Under the pieces are notes generated by a model that worked only from the letters and a program-made list of their open reading frames with translations, was not told where the DNA came from and ran no database searches. From NCBI RefSeq assembly GCF_041431135.1, contig NZ_CP107799.1, forward strand, positions 9,006,501 to 9,070,500: a DNA stretch of 64,000 nucleotides, in the 5' to 3' direction. The stretch's first letter is position 1; every line of letters begins with the position of its first letter. Below, piece by piece: positions 26,736 to 34,853 of the stretch. The position numbers were made by a program, and so were the translations under genes. The stretch comes from Streptomyces sp. NBC_00554 (GTDB lineage Bacteria > Actinomycetota > Actinomycetes > Streptomycetales > Streptomycetaceae).

Positions 26736-27479
26736 TCAGGCGGCGGTGCCGACGCCAAGACGTTCGAGGAGGCCGGCGCGCAGCTCGGCGAAGCGGGGGT
26801 CGGCGATGTCGCGCGGGCGGTCCAGGTCGACCTGTGTCTCGTACGCGATGACGCCGTCGTCCATCACGAGGACACGGTCGGCGAGCAGGACCGCCTCCTC
26901 GACGTCGTGCGTGACCAGCAGCACGGCGCAGCCGCGGCGCAGCCACAGTTCACCGACCAGGCGCTGCGCCTTGATCCGGGTGAGGGCGTCGAGCGCGCCG
27001 AACGGCTCGTCGAGCAGCAGCAGATCGGGTTCACGGACCAACGCACGGGCCAGCGAGGCACGTTGGGCCTCGCCGCCGGAAAGAGTCTTCGGCCAGGCGT
27101 CCGAACGGTGGGTGAGGCCGACCTCGGTCAACGCCTGTTCGGCGACGGCTCGTTCGGGCTTCCCGGGCAGGCCGAGCAGGACGTTGCGCCACACCTTCTT
27201 CCACGGCATGAGCCGCGGTGCCTGGAACGCGACAGCCTTGCGGCGCGGAACGAGGACGGTTCCCTCGATGTCGCGGTCGAGCCCCGCGAGGATCCGCAGC
27301 AGAGTGGACTTGCCGCAGCCGCTGCGCCCGAGCAGGGCCACGAACTCGCCCGGCCTGACGTCCAGTTGGAGGTTGTCGATGACGGCGCGGCCGTCGAAGG
27401 AGCGGGTGAGGCCCTGCACTCGTACGGCTGAGGCCCTGGCCTTCTGGGCGCTCATCGGCCCGTGAACGTCGGTCGCCAT
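26736..27479 (-). CDS. ssuB: sulfonate ABC transporter ATP-binding protein
   Basis: This is a 247-residue ATPase. Walker A is GRSGCGKST, the Q-loop region AVAFQAPRLMPWKKVWRNV is typical of the nitrate/sulfonate/taurine importers, the signature is LSGGEAQRASLARAL, and Walker B is LLLLDEPFGALD, with LVTHDVEEAV. It energises uptake with SsuC. Start choice is open: ATG 27479 overlaps ssuC by 28 bases, while ATG 27455 would give the common ATGA overlap with the ssuC stop. Neither has a strong ribosome site, which suggests coupled translation. Confidence 0.92.
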   Translation of the reverse strand: MATDVHGPMSAQKARASAVRVQGLTRSFDGRAVIDNLQLDVRPGEFVALLGRSGCGKSTLLRILAGLDRDIEGTVLVPRRKAVAFQAPRLMPWKKVWRNVLLGLPGKPERAVAEQALTEVGLTHRSDAWPKTLSGGEAQRASLARALVREPDLLLLDEPFGALDALTRIKAQRLVGELWLRRGCAVLLVTHDVEEAVLLADRVLVMDDGVIAYETQVDLDRPRDIADPRFAELRAGLLERLGVGTAA

Positions 27480-28330
27480 TGCAGCAGCAGCCTTTCGAGG
27501 GTGCGGACGATGAAGTCGGCGAGCAGGCCGAGGAAGGCGTAGACGATCAGGCAGACCACGATCACGTCGGTCCGCAGGAAGTCGCGCGCCTGGACCATCA
27601 GGAAGCCGATCCCGGCGTCCGCGTTGATCTGCTCGGCGAAGACGAGGGCCAGCCAGGCGATACCCAGTGAGTAGCGCAGCCCCGTCATCGCGCCGGGCAG
27701 TGCGCCCGGCAGCACGACATGGCGGACCAGCCCCCAGCGGGACAGCCCGAGGGACTCCCCGGCCTCGATCAGCTGGGAGTCGACGCCGCGGATACCGGCG
27801 TACACGTTCAGATAGAGCGGGAAGGACACGCCGAGGGTGATGATCGCGACCTTCGGGGCCTCGCCGATGCCGAACCAGATGATGAACAGCGGGATCAGCC
27901 CGACGAAGGGCACGGTCCGCAGCATCTGGACGCTCGCGTCCACCAGATCCTCGCCGATGCGGAACAGCCCTGACACCAGGGCGAGCCCCGTACCGACGAC
28001 GGTTCCGAGCAGGAGCCCGACGGCGACGCGTTGCAGTGATACGCCCATCGCGTTGGGCAGCGAACCGTCGGCGATCAGATCGCTCCCGACCCGCGCGATG
28101 GTGCCCGGCGAGGCAAGGATGTCGGGGGCCAACGCACCGGTGGCGCTCAGGAGTTGCCACAGGGCGAGCAATAGGACGGGGCCGGAGGTACGGCGCAGCC
28201 AGCGTGGCACGCGGGAGCGGCGGGTGGAGGTGGGGACCAGGGGGACGAGCTCGGGTGGGTCAGGTTCATCTTCTGATATAGGTGAAATATCCGGCTCGGG
28301 GGAGCTGGGCGGGGCATGGCTGATGCTCAT
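27452..28330 (-). CDS. ssuC: sulfonate ABC transporter permease
   Basis: This is a 292-residue inner-membrane permease with about six helices. It has a Pro/Glu-rich cytoplasmic start of ~45 residues. The EAA-type loop that contacts the ATPase is EAGESLGLSRWGLVRHVVLPGALPG. FIIWFGIGEAPKVAIITLGVSFPLYLN is characteristic of SsuC/TauC. GGAG lies 5 bases before ATG 28330. It is the first full-size gene of the operon, 126 bases after the leader peptide stop, with ssuB, ssuA and the flavoprotein downstream. Confidence 0.92.
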   Translation of the reverse strand: MSISHAPPSSPEPDISPISEDEPDPPELVPLVPTSTRRSRVPRWLRRTSGPVLLLALWQLLSATGALAPDILASPGTIARVGSDLIADGSLPNAMGVSLQRVAVGLLLGTVVGTGLALVSGLFRIGEDLVDASVQMLRTVPFVGLIPLFIIWFGIGEAPKVAIITLGVSFPLYLNVYAGIRGVDSQLIEAGESLGLSRWGLVRHVVLPGALPGAMTGLRYSLGIAWLALVFAEQINADAGIGFLMVQARDFLRTDVIVVCLIVYAFLGLLADFIVRTLERLLLQWRPTFTGR

Positions 28331-28456
28331 GAGTGCTCCACGGGGAGAGACGGGGAGAGAGCGACCGGAGAGGGATGCGCCTCGGTGCCGCTACGTCAGC
28401 TCAGACGTGCGGTCAGGGCGGAGCCCAGGCGGGAGAAGAAGGCTGGTGAAAGGGCG

Positions 28457-28540
28457 TCAGCAGCCGCGGCGACACGCGGCGGAGGCCACCCGCAGCAGGT
28501 CGATGTGACCGCGCGTGGTGAGCATGACTGAACGCAACAT
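28457..28540 (-). CDS. cysteine-containing leader peptide of the sulfonate operon
   Basis: This is a 27-residue ORF with ATG at 28540 and TGA at 28457. Its C-terminal half reads RGHIDLLRVASAACRR and ends in GC, so two of the last five residues are Cys. This matches the actinobacterial leader-peptide pattern RxHxDLxRxxSxxCR found before sulfur-assimilation genes. In mycobacteria such leaderless Cys-rich ORFs sense charged tRNA-Cys and attenuate the downstream operon. A -35/-10 pair ends about 7 bases before the ATG, so the mRNA should begin at or next to the start codon. It is followed by ssuC after 126 bases. The attenuation role here is inferred. Confidence 0.82.
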   Translation of the reverse strand: MLRSVMLTTRGHIDLLRVASAACRRGC

Positions 28541-28547
28541 GCGCCTG

Positions 28548-28577
28548 AAAGTAGCCAGCTCGTTCGCGTACGGTCAA
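28548..28577 (-). promoter_or_regulatory. promoter of leader peptide and ssu operon
   Basis: On the minus strand TTGACC (28572-28577) is followed after 18 bases by TACTTT (28548-28553). Only 7 bases separate the -10 from the leader ATG at 28540, so transcription should start at or next to the A of ATG, giving a leaderless message. Confidence 0.7.
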
Positions 28578-28662
28578 TGGTGTCTCGCGGGATGGACCCC
28601 TCGTATCACATGACGGTCGGCCGACCGGATGCGGAACCCGGCGTGTGGGCGAGGATTGGTGC

Positions 28663-29085
28663 ATGCCCGATGCCTTCACCACCCGAGTCCTGAACGTCGC
28701 CACCGGTTCCTCGGAGACCGTCGTCGACCTCACCCGCGACTGCGAGGCCTTCCTCAGGGAGGCGGCAGCCGGCCGCGACGGCCTTCTGAACGTCTTCGTG
28801 CCCCACGCGACCGCCGGCATCGCGATCATCGAAACCGGCGCCGGCAGCGACGACGACCTCCTCGCCGCCCTGCACTCCCTGCTCCCTGGGGACGACCGCT
28901 GGCAGCACCGCCACGGCAGCCCCGGCCACGGCCGCGACCACGTACTCCCCGCCATCGTCCCGCCCCACGCGACGCTGCCGGTGCTGGGCGGGAGGCTGGA
29001 GCTGGGGACGTGGCAGTCGGTGTGTCTGGTGGACACCAACATTGACAATGCCAACCGGCACGTGCGGTTGAGCTTCCTGGGGTAG
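28663..29085 (+). CDS. YjbQ/UPF0047 family protein
   Basis: This is a 140-residue single-domain protein. The family core NVFVPHATAGIAIIETGAGSDDDLLAAL carries one conserved His. The second block HGRDHVLPAIVPPHATLPVLGGRLELGTWQSVCLVDTN holds the others. E. coli YjbQ has weak thiamine-phosphate synthase activity, and the physiological role is unknown. The start ATG 28663 has GAGG 8 bases upstream. The divergent ssu leader promoter lies about 90 bases away, so the two transcripts share a short regulatory region. Confidence 0.88.
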   Translation: MPDAFTTRVLNVATGSSETVVDLTRDCEAFLREAAAGRDGLLNVFVPHATAGIAIIETGAGSDDDLLAALHSLLPGDDRWQHRHGSPGHGRDHVLPAIVPPHATLPVLGGRLELGTWQSVCLVDTNIDNANRHVRLSFLG

Positions 29086-29148
29086 GCAAGATCATCCTGG
29101 GGGTGGCCGTCCATTCTCCGTACCCTGCGTGCGGAACTGGAGAAGGGG

Positions 29149-29706
29149 ATGCCCACCACCAGATGGGACAAGATCGAGCGTTCCTACGACGGATGCGGAA
29201 AGTGCCTGCTGGGAGTACGACGGCTCTCGCGCATGAAGGCGGCAACCTCGTCGCCTGAGCGACAGCGAGAGGACGTCCTCACGGCCGCGGAAGCGGTCGG
29301 CGGCCACATCATCGGCTGGGCCGACGACTGGGAAGTCTCAGGCGCCACCGATCCCATGACGCGACCCAAGCTCGGGCCCTGGCTCCGCTACGAGCGTGGC
29401 CCGTATGACGGACTCGTCGCGGCTGCGGTGAAGGTGGTGCCGCCTTCGTCGACGAACTTTGCGGAGACCGGCGTCGCCGGCTTCCGTGTCAACTCCGTCG
29501 CCGCCCGCGCCAAGGTGGCCAAGCGCACCCTCGACAGCCTCCGCCGACTGCTTGCGGCCCGCTGTACCCTCCAACTCCGCGACGACGCATGGCGACGCGG
29601 CGAACTGCGCCCCGGCATCAGCGCGCACGGCGTCTGCGAACAATTCCTCGACCTGGTCCTCCGTGGGCTGCGCGCCGCCCACTTCGGCGACGCGGGACAT
29701 GCCTGA
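29149..29706 (+). pseudogene. serine recombinase remnant (N-terminal resolvase part) with unrelated tail
   Basis: This is a 185-codon open frame with a good ribosome site (GGAGAAGGGG). Residues ~22-100 resemble the catalytic domain of large serine integrases: GVRRLSRMKAATSSPERQRED with RxS holding the nucleophile, then GGHIIGWADDWEVSGATDP and KLGPWLRYERGPYDGLVAAAVK. After that point the expected DRxxR and recombinase/zinc-ribbon parts are missing. The final ~85 residues match nothing I know. A functional integrase is ~500 residues, so this is most likely a truncated, fused relic of a mobile element. No att site or other mobile genes are nearby. Confidence 0.55.
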
Positions 29707-29732
29707 CGCGCGGCGGTGGCGGCAGAGCCACC

Positions 29733-30569
29733 TCAGGCCGCGGGGGTCGTGTTCCAGCGCTGTGCGGAGACCGTCCCGCCGTCCACCAAGAGGTCGTTCC
29801 CCGTGATGAAGGCGGAGTCCGGTCCCGTCAGAAACGCGGCGGCGCTCGCGATGTCGTCGGGGGTACCTGCCCTGCGCGCGCCGGAAAGGTCGAGCATGGC
29901 CTGGATGTGGACGCCGGCCGGGCCCTGAAGTTCCTGGGCGCCCATCGGCGTGGAAATCACTCCGGGGCTGATGGTGTTCAGTCGTGCCCCCTTGGCCCCC
30001 CAGGCGTGGGCGGAGGCCTGTACGCGCAGCTGATTGGCGCGTTTGGCCACCACGTAGGCCAGAGCGGGCTCGGATTCGAGGTCGAACTCCTTGTGCTCCA
30101 GGAGTTCATCGGTCGGGGCGGTCGCGAGGTGCCGTTCGAGGTCCGCGGACAGCGATGCGAAGTGCCCGGCCATGCTCGCCACGCAGACCAGTGACGTACC
30201 CGCGGAGGCGACGGGAAGGAACGCGTCGATGACATGGGCGGTGCCGAGCAGGTCCACCTCGTAGATCTGCCGGGCGGTCGCCATGACGGGGGAGACCCCG
30301 GCGGTGTGGACGACGGCGTCCACCCGGCCGGCGGCCCCGGCGGCTACGGCCAGGCTCTCGACCGAGTCCCGCTGCGTGACGTCCACCGTGTGGCCTTCGA
30401 CCTCGTGGCCCTCGCCGCGCAGCGTACCGACAGTCGCTTCCAGGCCTGGGGCGGACCAGTCGGCCAGCAGAACCCGCCGCCCGGCGGCCAGGCGGCGTGC
30501 GACGGCCAGCCCCATACCGCCGGTACCGATGACTACGAGGACGTTGCGTGCTGGGACTTGGGGGCTCAT
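29733..30569 (-). CDS. short-chain dehydrogenase/reductase
   Basis: This is a 278-residue SDR. The cofactor motif is VIGTGGMGLAVARRL, a variant of TGxxxGIG, and the Asp of LLADWS near residue 38 suggests NAD preference. The downstream VDVTQRDSVESL and VVHTAGVSP (NNAG equivalent) are present. The catalytic YxxxK is AYVVAKRAN, followed by ISPGVISTPMG. The tail ITGNDLLVDGGTVSA is classic. AAGGAG precedes ATG 30569. The substrate is unknown. It lies 183 bases downstream of the MFS exporter gene on the same strand and could be co-regulated by the TetR. Confidence 0.9.
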   Translation of the reverse strand: MSPQVPARNVLVVIGTGGMGLAVARRLAAGRRVLLADWSAPGLEATVGTLRGEGHEVEGHTVDVTQRDSVESLAVAAGAAGRVDAVVHTAGVSPVMATARQIYEVDLLGTAHVIDAFLPVASAGTSLVCVASMAGHFASLSADLERHLATAPTDELLEHKEFDLESEPALAYVVAKRANQLRVQASAHAWGAKGARLNTISPGVISTPMGAQELQGPAGVHIQAMLDLSGARRAGTPDDIASAAAFLTGPDSAFITGNDLLVDGGTVSAQRWNTTPAA

Positions 30570-30752
30570 CTCGACTCCTTGGCTGACTGTGTCTGGCTGT
30601 GCTGGTTACGACTTGCTGTGTATGGCGAGTTGACGTCACCCCGTCGGCTCGGATTTGGAAGTCGAAGCCGGCCGCTGGGTGGCGGATGCCCTTCGGACGG
30701 AGCCTGCGAAGAGCGGCGGGGAGGGGGCCCGGAGCCTGGTACGCCGAGGCGT

Positions 30753-32285
30753 CTACGCCCCGTCAGCCCCGTGACGGGCCGTGGCGTCCTGCGCCGAGCT
30801 CCGCTCCTTCGCGGTCGGCTTCTCCGACGCCGACTCATCGTCCGGCGCCGTCGCGAGGCCGTTGGCACGTCGGCCCGGCAGGAAGGCGGTGAGGAGCAGG
30901 GCGCCGATCGCTGCCCCACCGCCGATGCCCATCGTGGTGCGGAAGCCGGCCTCGGACGGGAGGGCGTGGCCGCCGAAGTCCGTGGTCATGTGGGCCAGTA
31001 CGACGCCGAGCACCGCGCTGGCGACCGAGGTGCCGATGGCGCGCATGAGGGCGTTGAGGCCGTTGGCGGAGGCCGTCTCGGACCGGGGTACGGCCGCCAC
31101 GATGAGCGCGGGCATGGAGCCGAAGGCGAAGCCGATTCCTGCGCCGATCACGGCCGCGACGAGGATGAGCTGCCATACGGCGCCCATCAGGACGATGCCC
31201 AGGCCGTAGCCGGTCGCGATCACCGCGGCGCCGATCATCAGCGAGACCTTGGGACCGAAGGCCGCCGTAACCTTCGCGGAGAGCGTCGCGACGACCATCA
31301 TCACCAGTCCGGCCGGGGCCAGGCACAGGCCCGCGACCAGCATCGTCTGCCCGAGGCCGTATCCGGTGGCCTTCGGCATCTGCAGCAGTTGCGGCAGGAC
31401 GAGGGACATCCCGAACATCGCGAACCCGACCATGATCGAAGCGAGGTTGGTGAGCAGCACCTGGCGGTCGACGGTGGTCCGCAGGTCCACCAGGGGCTGG
31501 GCGGAACGAAGTTCCCACCATCCCCACACCAGCACGATGACCACTCCCGCGGCGAACAGCCCGCCCGTGGAGCCACTGGCCCAGCCCCAGTCGGCGCCCT
31601 TGGAGACGGCCAGCAGCAGGCAGAGCAGCCCGGCCGTCAGCCCGACACCTCCCACCAGGTCGAACCGTCCGCCACTGCGGACCCGGGACTCCGGCACGAA
31701 CACCAGCACCAGCGCGAGCACGGCGGCGCCGAGGCCCGCGGACACCCAGAACAGCGCATGCCAGTCGGCATGCTGGGCGAGCAGCGCTGCCCCGGGCAGA
31801 CCCAGGGCACCGCCCACCCCCAACGACGAGCTCATCAGAGCCATGGCGGCGCCGAGCTTCTCGGGCGGGAGTTCGTCCCGCATGATGCTGATGCCCAGTG
31901 GGATGACGCCCATGGCGCAGCCCTGAAGTGCCCGCCCGACAACCATCGGGGCCAGCGAGTCGCAGAACGCGCTCACCACGGAGCCGATCACCAGCATGCC
32001 CAGGCTGGCCAGCAGCATCCGCCGCTTGCCGAACATGTCTCCGAGCCGCCCCACGACCGGCGTGGTCACAGCGCCGGAGAGCAACGTGGCGGTGATCACC
32101 CAGGTCGCGTCGGCCGTCGAGGCATGGAGCAGCGCCGGGAGCTCGGAGATGAGCGGCACCACGAGGGTCTGCATCAGCGCGACGACAATCCCGCCGAAGG
32201 CCAGTACGGCTGTAACAGCGCCGGCACTCGGCCCGTTGTCGCTCGCCGGTTTCTCCGCCAGCGGTGAAGTCGTCACTGCGGACAC
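30753..32285 (-). CDS. MFS drug exporter, 14-helix EmrB/QacA (DHA2) type
   Basis: This is a 510-residue major facilitator. Motif A is VGRLGDMFGKRRMLLASL after TM2, and motif C is LGVGGALGLPGAALLAQ. An acidic/polar tail closes the protein. The length and helix count fit the 14-TM DHA2 proton antiporters that export drugs or endogenous antibiotics. GTG 32285 is set by GGAGG 7 bases upstream. It is divergent from a TetR regulator with a dyad between them, the usual ligand-inducible efflux arrangement. Confidence 0.9.
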   Translation of the reverse strand: MSAVTTSPLAEKPASDNGPSAGAVTAVLAFGGIVVALMQTLVVPLISELPALLHASTADATWVITATLLSGAVTTPVVGRLGDMFGKRRMLLASLGMLVIGSVVSAFCDSLAPMVVGRALQGCAMGVIPLGISIMRDELPPEKLGAAMALMSSSLGVGGALGLPGAALLAQHADWHALFWVSAGLGAAVLALVLVFVPESRVRSGGRFDLVGGVGLTAGLLCLLLAVSKGADWGWASGSTGGLFAAGVVIVLVWGWWELRSAQPLVDLRTTVDRQVLLTNLASIMVGFAMFGMSLVLPQLLQMPKATGYGLGQTMLVAGLCLAPAGLVMMVVATLSAKVTAAFGPKVSLMIGAAVIATGYGLGIVLMGAVWQLILVAAVIGAGIGFAFGSMPALIVAAVPRSETASANGLNALMRAIGTSVASAVLGVVLAHMTTDFGGHALPSEAGFRTTMGIGGGAAIGALLLTAFLPGRRANGLATAPDDESASEKPTAKERSSAQDATARHGADGA

Positions 32286-32375
32286 GGGGGTACCTCCGCT
32301 CCTGAGGGTGCGTCAGATGGCGCCTTGGTGCGCTCATGTCGAACCCGCTGAGTCTGTGGCCGCGAGTCTCCCATA

Positions 32376-32398
32376 TTTTTCGTAAGGCATACGCTAAA
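32376..32398. promoter_or_regulatory. TetR operator between MFS exporter and its regulator
   Basis: The sequence TTTTTCGTAAGGCATACGCTAAA has arms TTTnnCGTA and TACGnnAAA around a 5-base centre. It is AT-rich in a GC-rich genome and sits in the 215-base gap between the divergent exporter and TetR genes, 91 bases from the exporter start. It resembles the GTATGCC-type dyads bound by TetR repressors of efflux pumps. Confidence 0.6.
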
Positions 32399-32500
32399 TA
32401 CCGCTAACCCCGCCATCGGGCCGACAGCCCCGACGCCGGTCGGCCGCGTAACCTGACGACGGCGCGCGCACGACGGCGGGCGCAAGGAAGGACGCAGCCG

Positions 32501-33181
32501 ATGGCGCAGTCAGCGACCGGGACCGCAACCCGCGGAAGGGGACGCCCGCCGCGCCTCTCGCGGGAGCAGATCGTCGAGGCCGCCGTCGGCCTTCTGGAGC
32601 GCGATCCGGACTCCGACCTGACCATCAAGCGCGTCGCCGAGGCCGCCGGCGCCGCCCCGATGGCCCTGTACCGCTACTTCCCGGACCGCGACGCGCTGCT
32701 CCAGGCCGTGGCGGACCGTGTCCTGTCCCGCATCCAGCCGGTGACCCTGACCGGGGAAACCTGGCAGGAGCAGGTCCGCCAGTGGATGCGCAACAGCCGG
32801 GAGCGGCTGCGTCCGCACGCGCAGCTCCTGCCGTACATGGCCTCGACACAACAGCCCGTCGGAGTGAGGTCGTTGGCCAAGTTGGCCGAGGTTCTTCGCC
32901 CGCTCGGTCTCCACGACGAGGACCTCGCCGTGGCCGTCCTTCTCATCAGTTCGACGACCATTGGCTACGCGTCGTACGAGACACGCCGCAGCCCCACGGA
33001 ACAGATCGTCACCCAGCTCCAGGCGGGACTCTCGGTCCGCCCCGAGAGCGAGCGCGAGGCTCTCGCGCCGCTCCTGCCCCGGATGCCCGCCGCCTTCGCC
33101 CGCCTCTACGACGTGGTCCTCGACCAGACCGTCGCCGCGATCGAGGCCCTCGCACCGGTCGGCTCCGCCGCCGAACGGTAG
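32501..33181 (+). CDS. TetR-family transcriptional regulator (TetR_C-type)
   Basis: This is a 226-residue repressor. The N-terminal DNA-binding part is RGRPPRLSREQIVEAAVGLLE, then LTIKRVAEAAGAAPMALYRYFPDRDALLQAVADRV with the recognition helix APMALYRYF. The C-terminal half is a helical ligand domain. ATG 32501 follows an AAGGAAGGA region. It likely represses itself and the divergent MFS exporter through the dyad at 32376-32398. The inducing ligand is unknown but is probably a substrate of the pump. Confidence 0.92.
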   Translation: MAQSATGTATRGRGRPPRLSREQIVEAAVGLLERDPDSDLTIKRVAEAAGAAPMALYRYFPDRDALLQAVADRVLSRIQPVTLTGETWQEQVRQWMRNSRERLRPHAQLLPYMASTQQPVGVRSLAKLAEVLRPLGLHDEDLAVAVLLISSTTIGYASYETRRSPTEQIVTQLQAGLSVRPESEREALAPLLPRMPAAFARLYDVVLDQTVAAIEALAPVGSAAER

Positions 33182-33272
33182 TGCCCTGGGCGTACGAGAC
33201 CGACAACCGAGGTGCGGCAAGGGGCGCCCGCAGTCGGCAGCCGCTTGTGTGACGAACACCAGCCCTCGACGG

Positions 33273-33957
33273 TCACACCTCCGATAGATCCCGGGCCTTC
33301 ACCGGGAGCCGCGTCTCGAAGGACTGGTTCGCGGCCAGCGCGGTGACCAGGGACCGGGCCCCGTCGGTCGCGCCCGCCGCCCGGCCGAGCGGGTCCGAAC
33401 CGCCGGTGGGCGGCCCGCCGAACAGGTCCTCGAGCATGCGGACATCGCCCCCGCCGTGCCCGCCCTCTCCCGTCGCGACCTTCACCTCGGCCGGCTGCTC
33501 CCAGAACCGGCGCAGCAACAGCTGCGTACGACCGGGGTCGTCACCGACCGCCGTCCCGTGCATGACCGCGCTCGTGCCGTCCGTCCGTGCCCGGGGCCGG
33601 GTCCAGGTGGATTCCTCGACGAGGAGTTCGAGGCGGCCCGCGCTGCCGTTGAAGGCGATCCGGTAGCCCTCCCAGGGGGCGTAGGCGTTGAGGTGGTAGG
33701 TGAGGGTGGCGCCGGAGGTATAGCTCACCAGCACCGCCATGTCGTCCTGCCAAGGGCCGCCGTCCAACAGATCCGGCAGCGTTTCCCGCAGCCACTTCTC
33801 GATGTCCACGGCCGCCAGTCCGGGCAGATCGGTGCTCAGGGGCCGACCCCGCTTCCGTGTTCGGCGGTACTGGCACGGCGTGCGGCCCGTTTGACGAACA
33901 CCTTCGCGTGCGACGACGACTCGGTGCCCCGGCCGCCCTCGACCACCTCCCAGCATC
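33273..33957 (-). pseudogene. broken Gfo/Idh/MocA oxidoreductase, C-terminal part
   Basis: Only the C-terminal domain remains, and it is split between two frames. From 33957 to about 33850 one frame reads VVEGGRGTESSSHAKVFVKR and then RAARRASTAEHGSGVGP before a stop. From about 33855 a second frame continues LSTDLPGLAAVDIEKWLRETL, then YTSGATLTYHLNAYAPWEGYR to the end. Joining them needs a one-base shift near 33850. The N-terminal Rossmann half is absent. It is the last gene of the inositol operon direction, just after iolH, so it is a decayed sugar dehydrogenase. Confidence 0.78.
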
Positions 33958-33986
33958 ATCTCAAGTCGGCCTGATGGGGCGGTCGG

Positions 33987-34853
33987 TCACACGGTGAGTT
34001 CCTTGGTGATGCGGTCGAGCATGAACGCCGAGGAGTCGCGGGCGCGTTCCTCCCAGGCGAAGACGCAGGCCGTGGCCACGCCGTCGAAGTTCAGCTCGCG
34101 CAGGGTGCCGAAGAAGGCGTTCCAGTCGACCTCGCCCTGGTCGATGTCTAGGTGCTGGTGGATGCGGGCGGTGGTGCCCGGCGGGTTGAGGATGTAGCGC
34201 AGGCCGCTGGAGCCCTTGTGGTTGAAGGAGTCGGCGATGTGCACGTGTTGGAGCTTGTCGCCGGCGTAGCGCATCATCGCCGCGATGTCCGCCGTCGGGT
34301 CGGAGCCCGAGAGGTGGAAGGAGTGCGGGGCGCAGTAGAGGTAGTTCACCCAGGGCTTGTTGATCGCGCGGACGAGGTCGACGGCGGGGGTGTTCTCCTC
34401 GCAGAAGTCGTCCGGGTGGGCTTCCAGGTTGAGGGCGATGCCTTCCCGCTCGAAGACCGGGAGCAGTTCTTCCAGCGAGCGCCAGAAAGCGGCTTCGCTC
34501 TCGGCGGCATGTTCGGGGCGGCCGTTGAACTCCGAGTTCATCAGCGGACATTCGAGCTCGGCGGTGATCTCGATCATCCGCTTCCAGTAGCGGACGGCGG
34601 TCTGCCGCTCGGTCTCGTCGGGCGAGGACCACTTGTACAGCGGGAGTACGGAGGACAGCTTCACTCCGTGCGTACGCAGGGAGTTCTTCAGCTCCGCCAC
34701 GCGGGCGTCGTCCGCACGCGGGTGCAGGAAGAACGGCATGAAGTCGTCGCGGGGCGACAACTCGATGTAGTCGTAGCCGAGTTCGGCGACCGTGCGCACC
34801 ATGTCGTCGATGGGCAGGGCGCGGAACATGTAGGGGTCGAGGGCGATCTTCAC
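33987..34853 (-). CDS. iolH: sugar phosphate isomerase/epimerase, IolH-like
   Basis: This is a 288-residue TIM-barrel protein of the AP endonuclease 2 superfamily. It starts VKIALDPYMFRALPIDDMV, as in IolH. Metal ligand regions are visible as ALNLEAHPDDFCEEN, YLYCAPHSFHLSG, HVHIADSFNHKG and VDWNAFFGTLREL. IolH belongs to many inositol operons but its reaction is not firmly known. GTG 34853 overlaps the iolG stop as GTGA, with GGAGG 6 bases upstream, so the genes are coupled. Confidence 0.88.
   Translation of the reverse strand: MKIALDPYMFRALPIDDMVRTVAELGYDYIELSPRDDFMPFFLHPRADDARVAELKNSLRTHGVKLSSVLPLYKWSSPDETERQTAVRYWKRMIEITAELECPLMNSEFNGRPEHAAESEAAFWRSLEELLPVFEREGIALNLEAHPDDFCEENTPAVDLVRAINKPWVNYLYCAPHSFHLSGSDPTADIAAMMRYAGDKLQHVHIADSFNHKGSSGLRYILNPPGTTARIHQHLDIDQGEVDWNAFFGTLRELNFDGVATACVFAWEERARDSSAFMLDRITKELTV

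Noticed and set aside
33850..33959. An intact 228-codon gene in place of the broken oxidoreductase
   Set aside because: The open frame exists, but its first 40 codons are nonsense. The Gfo/Idh sequence continues in another frame, showing a frameshift.
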